Notes under the pieces: generated by a model
What the model saw: only the letters and a program-made list of their open reading frames with translations
Database searches by the model: none
What the model was told of the DNA's origin: nothing
NCBI GenBank assembly: GCA_037951105.1
Contig: JBAMJV010007216.1
Span: 1-64,000, forward strand
Length of the DNA stretch: 64,000 nucleotides
Direction: 5' to 3'
Source: Echinarachnius parma
Lineage: Eukaryota > Echinodermata > Echinoidea > Clypeasteroida > Echinarachniidae
In this document: positions 11,195 through 22,200 of the stretch, piece after piece
Numbering within the stretch: position 1 is the stretch's first letter
How the letters are laid out: the number at the start of each line of letters is the position of its first letter
Program-made: the position numbers and the translations under genes

Positions 11195-11919
11195 GTAAAT
11201 ATTGTATTTCTAGCCAACTGACAAACATTATACAGATTTTGACTGTCTACATGGGCAATATAACATTTGAGATCCTCGAGGGAAGTTATATTTTATTCGA
11301 AGGACATTATATTTTTCCGAAGCGCACATCAGTATCGACATGTTTATAGGTCATATAATATAATCATGTAAATACAACTACGAAGAACTTGGATGTGGTC
11401 AGTACATAGTACAATAATTTCAGTCAGTCAGACCAAGATCGTCATTTTATTCAAAGCGGGTAGATAAAAACGGATAAGGCGTTAAGACATTTCGTCAGAT
11501 TTGATCATTCGATGAATTATTGGTAAACTTCTAATTCTAGTTTGCTTTGCTTGGTAATTATTAAGCAGGCAGTTGTATTAACCAAAATAGGTTTCTAAAT
11601 TACCTGTTTCTATATTGATCTGTGTGGCATGACAATACACTTCATTTCCGCATTATATATTAGCATTGATATGTTTAACAAATAACATGGTTATAAATAA
11701 GTTAATAATAAAGTGTGTATACAATATGGAAACTATACAAATGGTCATTGAGTGGAATTAAATTCGTGAAATTGTTTCGTTGAATATCAGCAGATTTCAA
11801 ATGGTGTTCGATCAAAACTTGCAATTAATTGATACAATAATATCTTAAAGCAAGGTATTGTAAGTGGTCAAGTAAGTTGTAGCTAATATAGAATATTAAT
11901 TTGTTATATTTTGCTTCAG
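11195..11919 (+). other. NLR intron 1
   Basis: This is an AT-rich intron bounded by GTAAAT and TTTTGCTTCAG. I see no repeat element or other structure in it. Confidence 0.7.
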
Positions 11920-12188
11920 CTTTGCCGCTATCCTGCGTGCTGTTGCTCGAGACGTGGTTGAGAATGACAAGATTGAAATCTTAGGGGAACAATTAGGATT
12001 CCAGCAGGGGGAAATAGAAAACTACCTCAAAGCCAACATGCGGTTCCATCGCGTGACGAGTGAAGGGACGCTGCAGATGCTAAAACACTGGCACAACACT
12101 GTGGGGAAAGCTGAGGAGAGGTCTGTCTTCAGAGAAGCTCTGTTGAAGGCAAACCTACGTGGGATAGCAGATGAACATATTCCAGAAG
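11920..12188 (+). CDS. NLR gene exon 2: Death domain
   Basis: The acceptor TTTGCTTCAG ends at 11919. One base completes the split Asp codon, 89 codons follow, and the exon ends with one base before GTAAGT (phase 1). The product has the six-helix Death-fold pattern, with FAAILRAVARDVV, IEILGEQLGF, GEIENYL, the conserved LKHWHN (mL-x-x-W) and a final ALLKANLRGIADE helix. Death domains recruit other Death adaptors when NLRs oligomerise in the cytosol. Death-NACHT-LRR order is the common sea urchin NLR layout. Both boundary phases match the neighbouring exons, which ties it firmly to the 2A exon and the NACHT exon. Confidence 0.9.
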
Positions 12189-12392
12189 GTAAGTGATAAT
12201 AGGCTAATTATAATGATCATCTTTGTTCAGCTGATATTTTCTAAAGGGCGGTTCTGAATTACTTTATGCCACCATGCATTTTCCCATATCACCAGTTTCA
12301 TTTTCAACATACATGTATGTATTTGGTAAAATTCATAACGTAACCCGTAATTATGTTGGAAAAGCACTGCTTCTGGTGTAAAAATGTATATA

Positions 12393-13686
12393 AACCCCTC
12401 ACAAAAAGTTCAGAAACTCAAGTTTGATCGATCATATCTCTCGTGTTTTTTAATTAACATATTTGAAATTGGTGTAACAGTAAAGCCTCATATACCTTTC
12501 AAACGGGGCATTATGGGTTGTGATTATGGAATTGGGGCGATTGCAGTACCCCAGAGAAGGCAGGAAGTAAAATGTCGCAAAATGGCTCAATGCATTTAAT
12601 TTAAGAGTGCATGACTGTGCTGACCATCTTTTCCAAAGTTTTCTTTCTATTGAATATTGTCAACCTTTCCATTTATTAAAATCCATTAATGAAAATTAGC
12701 TCTTCATTACGATGGCATATTAATCGTAAGGATTATGCAAATAGGCTATGCGCAGCGAACCGGAATATGGAGACGGGTCGAGTGTGAAATCAGCAGAACA
12801 ACTATTCTGTATGAAAATGTGAAATTTATAATGATTTTAGCAAAGGGCGGCTGCAGGGAGATGAATGCGGGGGAGCCTCAAAAGAGACCCATTTCAAAAC
12901 GCTCTGATTTGTTGTCGGTGTCTTTTACAATTGTGTGGAGGATGTAATGCGACCTGAATGAGTTGGCCATGGGAAGAATTCAATTGAAAACGCATGAATA
13001 GTGACTCAGTTGTGCCTTGAAATCAGAGCGTTTCAAAATGAGTCACTTTTGAGGCTCCCCCACATTTATCTCCCTGCAGCCGCCCTGTGCTAAAATCATT
13101 ATAAATTTCACATTTTCATACAGAAAAATTGTTGGGCTTTCTGTTGATATCAATTTAAATCATGAATATTTTATTTGAAATGCTAAAAAAATCCTCCCAA
13201 AAGCTCGAAAAAAGATGCAACGCTCTGATTTTTTGTCAACCTCATATCGTTTTGTCTGATTTCACACTCGACCCATCTCCATATTCCGGTTCGCTGCACA
13301 CACCACATTTGCATAATCCTTACGATTAATATGCCATCGTAATGAAGAGATAATTTCCATTGAAATGGTATCAAATTCAACAATTTTGATGAATGGAAAG
13401 GGTGGCAGTATTCAATAGAATGTTAACGTTTAGAAAACTGGTCAACACAGTCATGCACTCGTAAATTAAATGCATTGGGGTAATTTTGCGACATTTCACT
13501 TCCTGCCTCCCCCTATTCTCTGGGCTACTGCAATCGCCCCAATTGCATAATCACTACACATATTGCGCCATTTGTAAGGTATATAATGAGGCTAAATTGT
13601 GTCACCGATTTCGAGTATTCTTATTAAAAAATACGAGAGATATGATCGATCACACTTGAGTTTCCGAACTTTTTTTGAGGAGTTTT
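12393..13686. mobile_element. Large foldback element in NLR intron 2 (copy 2)
   Basis: Two arms of roughly 600 bp face each other almost head to head. AACCCCTCAC...AAAAAGTTC at the left matches GAACTTTTTTTGAGGAGTT at the right. AGTGCATGACTGTG matches CACAGTCATGCACT, TTCGCTGC words pair at about 12757/13287, and GGGCGGCTGCAGGGAGAT pairs with ATCTCCCTGCAGCCGCCC. Its termini match the element at 6721-8242. It contributes no exon, but its transcript would form a very long hairpin in the NLR pre-mRNA. Confidence 0.85.
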
Positions 13687-13754
13687 GATAATCGTTAGCA
13701 CGTTAGCATGATAGTTTAAAGATGCATTTTTTTATACTACTCCTTTATCTGCAG

Positions 13755-15336
13755 ATAGTAAGTTTCAAACACGCTCAACTCTTTCCGAAAAGCAGCTTGA
13801 AGATTGTGCTACTGACCTACGGTCTTTCTATCGGAGGCATATATGCAAGATAAGAGATGACCCTCTCGACCCTACTTCACTCCGTCCACTGGAGGAGATC
13901 TACACCAACCTCAAGATGCTCACCGAAGATGGCAGATATTGGAAGGACCTAGAATACGGTGACCTTCTCAATATCGACAACAATGGGGAACCGGCCAAGC
14001 GGCTTATGGTGCAGGGAGAAGCTGGAGCAGGCAAGACCACCTTCTGTGCTAAGATAGTATGGGACTGGGTGCAAAAAACTCGCTTCACACAATTCAAAAT
14101 GGTTATTATCATCCCACTTAGAGAATCTGAACAGTATACCGTTGGAGAACTAGTAAAAGGCTATCTTAGTTCTAATAATCCGATTCCAGCCGGCAGCTTG
14201 ATAAATACATTTTGCTAAATCCAGACCAATTTCTCCTCATTCTTGATGGTCTTGATGAGTTCAAAAGAACTGTTGCCAAGTCAAATATCAAAATGTCACA
14301 TGAAAATCACATAGACATTGTAAAAACTCTGACATCAGATCAACTAGAAAACTGCCTCGTGTTGGTGACGACACGGCCTTGGAAAGCAGACGAGATCAGA
14401 TGGAAAGCGAAAATCAAGGCATTGTATTCCTTCATCCGTGTTGAAGGTTTCAATAGGAACAATATTTCAGATTACATAACTAAATATTTTAGGAATGATG
14501 AAACAAAAGCGCACACACTAATCCAATGTATAAATGATAATGACATAATATCCGAACACATGGCCCCATATCCTATTTACATAGCTATGCTATGTTTGAT
14601 GTGGAGGGAGCATGGGAATGAGAAAAGAACAGAATTACAAAAGCTACAGACATTTTCACAGATATTTAAGGAAATGTTTCTATTCTTGAGAGAGCATTTT
14701 GCCATTAAAGGTTTGGATCTAGATGATCCATCACTAGAGGTGCGTCTCAAAGAAATAGATGACCACTTGAACTCAGTTTCCCAGATCGCATTCAATGGCC
14801 TTTTGAAACGAAAGATGATTTTCAAAGAAAAGGATTTCAAAGACTGTCCCGATGCCATGAAAACGGCGTGTAAAATCGGAGTTCTTACGAAAGAAAGAAA
14901 GCTTATCCCCAATGTACATTTGCATGGTACTTCCCATTCCCGGTTACAACCTACAGTGTACTTCCCCCATAAGCTCTTTCAGGAGTTTGTGGCAGGAAAG
15001 TACCTTAATGTCCTATACCATTCAAACCCTACTGAATACAACAGAGTGATCAACGAGGTAATACTCCCTAAGAAGAGAGAGTTCATGTATCTGCTGTATT
15101 TCGGTACAGCACTGTCCAAGGAGGTTGGGATCGATATCATAACTAGGATGAGTAAAGACGTTGATAGCGGAGCACGTGAACAAGATTTCATCGTGGATGT
15201 AGCCTTTGAATGTCACGATCGAGATGCAGCTGATCTGGTGAAGACCAATGTCCTACGTAACATGACATCGTTAGAGATAGACAAGGAGAAGAGTGCACAC
15301 ACAATACTAGGATACATGTTTCTAGCAACGGATATG
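13755..15336 (+). CDS. NLR gene exon 3: NACHT NTPase and winged-helix region, one frameshift
   Basis: The acceptor TTTATCTGCAG ends at 13754; two bases complete an Asp codon with the G of exon 2. Walker A GEAGAGKTT is at 14015-14041, Walker B LLILDGLDEF at 14233-14262 and sensor-like VLVTTRPW near 14364. An APYPIYIAMLCLMWRE helix follows, then YFPHKLFQEFVAGKYL near 14958, the usual end of the NACHT-associated helical domains. The exon ends GATATG|GTAAGT in phase 0. The first frame runs to a stop at 14216-14218. The second frame, open from about 14185, carries Walker B onward (natural reading RQLDKYILLNPDQF). The total length is one base short of phase agreement, so a 1-base loss near 14185-14195 is the simplest account. 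That is either a true disabling change or a sequencing error. Confidence 0.9.
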
Positions 15337-15698
15337 GTAAGTCACTATCACATTATTACATTCCGGACTAGTCGAGGTGCACCTATATAGACTATACATT
15401 GAGGGAAAATAAAGTGTATTATAATTATTAGTTTGTCTGAATGACTGAAACTGGTATTGATATTTCAAAACACCAATTTACAACAATCGAGTCTATAATT
15501 ATCCGAAATACGTTGGCAATAATAAAAGAGAAGAATTAATAACAATAGTAAGAAGACTACACATTCAACGTATCATGTGAACAAATGAATTAATCAATTG
15601 CTCAATGGACCCAGGTGAAGCAAGTAAAAAATACATCATTATGAGAATCATAATATCAATAATGAAACACGTTTCAATTACTTTTTAAACACAATGTA
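15337..15698 (+). other. Start of NLR intron 3
   Basis: AT-rich intron sequence after the GTAAGT donor, with no recognised element before the target duplication at 15686-15698. Confidence 0.6.
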
Positions 15699-16817
15699 AA
15701 CGAGGGGCGTGATCCTGTGGGGCAGATGGGAGATCGGCCCCACCCCACAATAAAATATTGGTGTGGGGGGGGGGGGGGGGGGGGGGGGCAAACATATATT
15801 TTCGCCACCCCAATAATTCTGAAAATGAGAAGGACAAAATTGAGTGATATAATGCCAAAGAGGGGAAAGACACATTTATCAATAATTAGACTTCAAAATA
15901 GCATTTTTTAAATTTTTAAAGGACTGTAAATCTCTTTTTTTTGCCACGCGCTTTCGCGCGCATACAGTTTCTCATATTGCAAGTTTCATGTTGGTTGTGG
16001 GAACACACCTTTCAAAATGAGTTGGGCAGTGTAATTTCTCAAACGCACACCTCAAACGAAGTTTAATAAACCCTCATCTATAGATAGCACACCGTCACAG
16101 AAAATTGAATAATCTGAAATATATCTTTCAGTCAATTCGGTCTATATGCGCTGAACGCAAATCAAATTGGAATATCATGTCCCCCCACATTTGAAAGTGG
16201 AGGAGATCGTCCCCTCCCTTTGTTATTATGTATGTTTGGTTTCATAATAATGTACGTGAAATTTCTGTCTCAGGTGTGCACCAAATCGCACAATTTCACG
16301 CCCAAAAATACAAAAGCTCCCTACTGTGGGAGGGGGACACGGTCCCCCTCCCACGCCCTCCGCCGCTCGGTCGCTTCGCTTCCTCGCAATGTCTCCCCTC
16401 CACTTTTGAGAAGTTGTTGACGCCCTTGCTTAGTTTCATGGGAGCCCAATGCCCTAGACTATATCGATGGCTCTATAGTATACAGGATCACGTTGATCCA
16501 TCTCATGCAAGGATCAATCCTATCCCTTTAAAAATACGTTACGAGTAGGTTCACTATTTTAACACCCATGATAGGAGTTGCAAATGTCTGATATCTAAAA
16601 GCTTCCGGGGGCTCCGCCCCCCAGACCCCCATTATTGTCCCCAAATGTGGGTGCCCCCCAAAGTTAGGTCTTCGAGCCATCAGGACACTTTCAATGAGCG
16701 CATAATAAAACTTCCGGGCATGCCAATGTGGGGCTTTTAACTCTTGTCGGTGGTCACTCTGGAAAGTGTTTTCAAATTTCGCCCCCCAATCGCAAAAACG
16801 GATCGACGCCCCTGATG
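15699..16817. mobile_element. Retroposon-like insert with 13-bp target duplication
   Basis: TAAACACAATGTA flanks the insert on both sides (15686-15698 and 16818-16830). The ends carry a short inverted match, GGGGCGTGATCC and GGATCGACGCCCC. The interior includes a long G-run (about 15765-15788) and a segment at about 16265-16430 (GCACAATTTC, TCCCTACTGTGGGAGG, GGTCGCTTCGCTTCC, CGCAATGTCTC) that recurs twice at 47400-47930. A long duplication favours an endonuclease-primed or recombination-type insertion over a classical cut-and-paste one. No protein frame is evident. Confidence 0.7.
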
Positions 16818-17060
16818 TAAACACAATGTATGTATGAAGCTTATGTTTTTCTCTTCTTTTATGCAATTTTCATGCTTTCGTATATCAATTTCTATTGTTA
16901 TAACTATGTTGTTTTGTTATTAGTGATTGATACGTTGTGTTATATTCATGTTGCATGATGATTTTTCGTGCAACGCCTTTATTACAAGTAGGGCTTCTTC
17001 TTCAATAATTACTAGGTTGGGTATATATAACGCCTAAATATAAACAATATCACACATGTA

Positions 17061-17595
17061 AACTGGGTTCCAAAAGAAACTTATCACGTTTTCAGAGCGA
17101 CGCTCACTAAAATCTATAGCATCAAATTGAATTAAATTTAGACACAGATAAGCTATCACTCTCATAATGAAGCATATCTTAAAAATTAAAAGTTTCCTTT
17201 TGCCAAAAAGGAGAAAATGAGATTGAATAACTATAGGTCACTTTTAAAAAATCACAGAAACTGCTCGCTGCGAACCTCCACGAAAGGCGGTCTATTCAGA
17301 ACTTTCAATAGCTATTCATTCAACTTCAAAGCGGGTTATGTAACCACTAGACTGGCTATTGTCCGTACCGAGCTCTGTGCCCGAAAGGCAAGCAGTTTCT
17401 GTGATTTTTGAAAAATTACCTCTTGCGATTTCACCTTATTTTATTCTTTGTTAACTAAAGCAAACATTTTTTTTTTAGATGAGCTTGCTAAGGGATATTG
17501 TAGCTAGTCTATTCCCAATTATGAGTAATTGTTATGATTTGGATTTTAATGTGTGTCGCTCTGAAAAGTTGATAAGTTTCTTTTGGAACCCAGTT
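17061..17595. mobile_element. TA-flanked MITE with nested inverted repeat
   Basis: AACTGGGTTCCAAAAGAAAC at the left pairs with GTTTCTTTTGGAACCCAGTT at the right, flanked by TA on each side, and the arms continue through TTTTCAGAGCGAC. Inside, AAATCACAGAAACTGCT (about 17250) pairs with AGCAGTTTCTGTGATTT (about 17391), so there are two levels of foldback. Confidence 0.85.
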
Positions 17596-17670
17596 TAGTA
17601 AACTGTTTTTCTTTTCTTGTTTGATTACATATTCCAGGAACATTTCAATATTTAAATTTATGTTTCTATA

Positions 17671-18172
17671 CAGGATGGCCCAAACAATATGGAACGGGGT
17701 ACTTCCCAAAATAAAGTAAAACAATGAACATGTCCATCGGATAGAGTGTCCTTTCCAATGAACAGCGATACAAAGAAAAGTAATTTTGGACGTGTATTTT
17801 TTGTTATAGGGCGCTTTGAGTGAGACCATATTGACCAATTATGCCCGCAATTATGCCCGCAATTATACCCATTCACTCGGCACCGCTCGGCACACAGCTG
17901 GATGCACACTAACAATGGCGCGCGGAATACTCGCGTGTTCAATGGTATGTCGGGCAGTAAGTCTCATTTATCAGGCACTGACTTGGTAAAAATTTGCAAA
18001 ATAGGGAACCTGACATGGTGTTACTCACAGCGCCCTTAAACAAACACTACACGACCAAAATGACTGTTCTTGGTATCACTTTTCATTGGAAAAAACACTC
18101 TATCATATGGACATACTCATTTTGCTACTTTATTTTGGGAAGTGCCCCGTTCCGTTTTGGGGGGCCACTCTG
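17671..18172. mobile_element. TA-flanked MITE
   Basis: The arms CAGGATGGCCCAAAC... and ...GGGGGGCCACTCTG are complementary, and the match continues inward for about 90 bp (GGAACGGGG, CTTCCCAAAATAAAGT, GAGTGTCCTTTCCAATG and complements). TA borders both ends (17669-17670, 18173-18174). It lies about 75 bp from the preceding MITE. Confidence 0.85.
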
Positions 18173-18530
18173 TATTTTGTCTTAATTAACTCTATAACGT
18201 ACTTTCAAATAAATATATGAATTGCATTATGATAAATCGAAAAATGAATTCTGTCGACATGCCGAGTGGGTATTCTGACTACACATGCTCCTACACCAAC
18301 TATACGCTTGAGTTGTTGAAGAGAGATCTACTGGGCAAAACAATATCAGTGTTCTTTGTTCTACAGAAATGCATTTCCTTAACAAGCAGATCATGATTTG
18401 TTTTACATTTCATTCAAGTTTTAGACGGATCCTAGAATGACACAGACAATGGAAATCGTGTATACTTATGGACCTAATATTGGTACATGTATAACTTAAT
18501 AATATTTAATTACCTTATCCTTGATTACAG

Positions 18531-18692
18531 ACTAGTTTGAGAGTCTTGGAAAGGGACTATAAAGTATCACTCTCCAAGGGGCTAGCAGAGATTATCTGCA
18601 CATCGACCTCTCTCAAGGGTCTTTGGTTGTGTAGTTGTTCTCTGCATGATAGTTTCTATGAGATCCTTACTGTGAAAGGTGGACTCAGTAAG
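18531..18692 (+). CDS. NLR gene exon 4: first LRR pair
   Basis: The acceptor CTTGATTACAG precedes 18531 and the donor AAG|GTAAGT follows 18692. The 162 bp are open for 54 codons in phase 0, joining the phase-0 end of exon 3. The product contains LAEIICTSTSLKGLWLCSCS with LHDSFYEIL, aligning with the repeated exons of the array (which end ...LDDSFYVM). It encodes two ribonuclease-inhibitor-type LRRs. It is clearly diverged from the array copies, so it was not part of the recent amplification. Confidence 0.85.
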
Positions 18693-19245
18693 GTAAGTAC
18701 AGTATAGGATTGTTTGTCTAATAAGTAGTTCATGTAATGATGTTTATCTTGGACTTACATTTCAAGTCAGTAATAGTATCATGTTCACATGGCATAATTT
18801 AAACAATGTTAGTGAAAATGAATGCAAGAATTGTCATGAGGGCATATTCAGAATTTATAATGGCTTAAGTGCTTTATAGAACAAAAACAGTTGTTAACAG
18901 GTCAAAGCGCAAAGTTATTTCATGAGATACATAATATCGCATTGGGCAATCACCCTTTTCTATTGCAAATTAATTAGAATTTGAGAGTAAATAATTAGTT
19001 GTCATATAAATGCCGCATATTATAATAACTATTTTGATCATTGATTCATTCCTGCAATATTAAGATCGGCATGTGGGTGAAGAGATATGACAGAAAGATG
19101 TTTAACGGAAACAATCTTTAACAATGCTTTGCTGTTTATACGCGTCGTTATTATTAATATGCGTGGTGATTGGCATCAGGTAATTGTTGTCATAAAATAA
19201 TATAATAGAAACTGAAACCATTGTTTACACAATTGTTTTCCATCT
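18693..19245 (+). other. Start of NLR intron 4
   Basis: AT-rich intron after GTAAGT; I see no recognised element. Confidence 0.5.
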
Positions 19246-22200
19246 GGGGCCTGTTCCATACAAATGTTTGAATCGTCGTAAGTGTCCAATTTTTGCAACT
19301 ACCATGGCAACAGCTCCATGCTTTTGGCTGTTTTCCTATTAGATACAATAATTGGCAAATTACACCAATTGCAAAGGTTTATTGAAAGATTAAACGAGAA
19401 CTTGTTTGAGATTTAATCTCAATTATATGAGTAATATAAAATGAGGGATTACGTTAACTGAGAGCCCGTCAGTGCGCATGCGCTAATCCGCAATATTCGT
19501 AGATAGCCGAGGATGTGCCTGCTGAACCAAGGCAGAAAGATTACGAGAACTCGAATTAGTACCCAACATTAGGGAGGGTAAGGGAGGGACGTAATCCCTC
19601 ATTTTATATTACTTATATAATTGAGATTAAATCTCAAACAAGTTCTCGTTTAATCTTTCAATTATACGACGTAATACCAATTTCGGGATTACGTTAACTG
19701 AGATTTTGAAGCTCAGCAGGTACATCCGATCCTGACAACAATATAATGTACAAATACATTTATTGAATGTAGGTATGGCCGGCATACAACAAGACCGTTG
19801 TACTGACAAAACCTTTTAGCCCAACTGACATTAGTGGTGTCTTAAAATCACTCTTGGCCATGTCCATTTGAGTCCATTAAGGACTTCATGAGAGCACCCG
19901 TAAATGTTATGCTCATATTCTACACAGATTTCATGTATGAGTGCAACTATGAAGTTAATGTTCATGTTCTTCACTAATTTCATGTATAGCGTAGGAATAC
20001 TTTCCTAAGACCAGCCTGCCTAATGGGCCAGAAGTTCCAGAACTCAACAGGAACAGTATAAATATAAGATAATATATTTTCTACACAAATTATTCCAGCT
20101 CTTAGCCAAATTAACATGTGCTTGAGGTACCGGCACTGTCCGTTACCCCCATAGTCCTTGTTCTGCGTAAGTCGTAAAAGATATCGCAGGTAGCTAAATA
20201 CACATGAGCCTCCTACAGTGGGTGTGACTTCATAAGATAGTTGAAGTACATATACACACCCCGGATCCTTTTGTTAGAAGGTCCTTAATTTTAAGAGAGC
20301 CTCACTGCACTATTATAAGTCCAAAATACAAACAATTCAGTGGCTAGACCCCCTGGGTCGATATAGAAAAATGTGCAAAGTATCATAGTCTAAGTCGAGC
20401 GTGAGGCGAAGACCTATGATAACATCCTAAACCTCCTTTAACCTCAGGAGGGCGTAATTAAAGACATCCTCGTACGACATAAGAGGGTGTTTATATTACT
20501 GGGTCTAATACCAGATATGCTGATAATGTGCTGCACGCCAGTAATCAATGACTCTGAAAATGCAAGCTTTCGTTTGTTCCGAAAGTCTGCCTGCAGCTCA
20601 ACAACGTGTATACATCCACCTCTATAGATAGGCATTGTGACTCATATTCAATTGATTGAGCAGGTAAGTCTAGTCTCCTTAAAAAGAGCATGGGTTATTG
20701 GGTTAAACCAATATCCAGGGAAGAGCACTTCTTAATTAAGCCTGTTCGAACTATGAGCAGACCAGCTGCATCCCATCATTTTGAATTGTCCCAAAATGTT
20801 AAGGATAACAAAAATGGGAATTTGGAGAAACTCAAAACGTTGCAATCAACAGTGAATGCCTCAACTAGTAAATTCAGTTTGCATATCTAACCAAATAAGG
20901 CTAGTTCTGGGAACCAAGTTCCAAACAACGCCATTGAATATGTATTCCGCACCTGAAAGTGCCTATACATATGGCCTGCCTCTGAGTTATTTTCCCGTTA
21001 AAATGGGAATTTACTAATAACATATATATGTATATGTTTTACTCGTGCATAATCCACAAGTAATGATTTATGTTGCCTCGTTGCTATCCGAGGGCTTGCA
21101 TCTATTATATCATATTCAATACGGGTAGTACATGTACACTGTTCACATAGGCACACAATGATTGAATGTCACATTACCCAGCAGCTACCGTTACAAGGTA
21201 GTTCATGCCATAAGTTCTAGTTTGTAATTATAAGCCATTAGTATCAGCCACCTGTGCATAATTAGGCTGAGGTTGATATATAGCATCCCAGCCATTCCCA
21301 CTGGCATGGACGCAACTCAAGCTCCGATTTCGGGCTGATGGGGGCGAATAAAGATACCACATGGTCGGATCAACCCACCATAGAGATCATCCCCGCGACA
21401 GTGTCATTTTTTAATAAATAAAAGCTAACATTGAATGTTTGCTTTAAGTATTACAATTTTCTCTCTCTCAAATAGAGTATGATTGTAGAGAGGTTCACAC
21501 ATTGGCCTGCTGGAGAATCGAAAAAATCTTCCAGATAACCATGGCAACGTACGTGCCTCATTGAGGACTCCAAATTGTTAATACAAATCTTCAAAGCCAT
21601 TCTCTTTTGAGCGCTTTGCATTTAAATGTCTAAATATCATAACTCAATGTTCAAAATGAAGCCAATGAGTATAATTCTTTAGTGGGATGGGTACCGATTT
21701 CCCAGGGTGGATAAACCCGAGATGCACAAGGATGTCAAAGTAGCTTATAATAGCTTCCTTGAGTTGTAATCATCCCCAATAACAATAATCAGGATTGTGT
21801 CGTCCAGATTTCGAGACATGACACGACCAGCTTGAGAAAGCTGGTTTTGCAACTTGTACATAGACTTGGTGATGTACCAGAGCCATTGGATATGGCTAGA
21901 ATTGCCAGCATTAATCATAGAATTAACTTTGAGGTATAAATTATCCTCATGGGTAGCTCAACACTATTTTGTCAAAGAGGTTGAGGGATGCTAGACAATA
22001 TTCAGGGGATACAAGATCCCGCACCAAGTGCATGTAGGCCGTGTGGATGAAAATCCATGGCAGATGACCTAAAGTTAGTCGATTCTAAAAGGATCATCGA
22101 GGGCTAAATCGTACCCCATTCTGTTTAATCTAATACAACTATTAGATATGAATTCGCCCACTTCTATCTTGGCAGGGCTCAATAACATTCAATTATAGGC

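Noticed and set aside
14577-14912. 111-codon antisense ORF within the NACHT exon
   Set aside because: It is a shadow of the coding strand; the sense frame has clear NLR motifs.
15678-15911. Short ORFs with poly-Pro or poly-Gly
   Set aside because: They are translations of the G-run at about 15765-15788.
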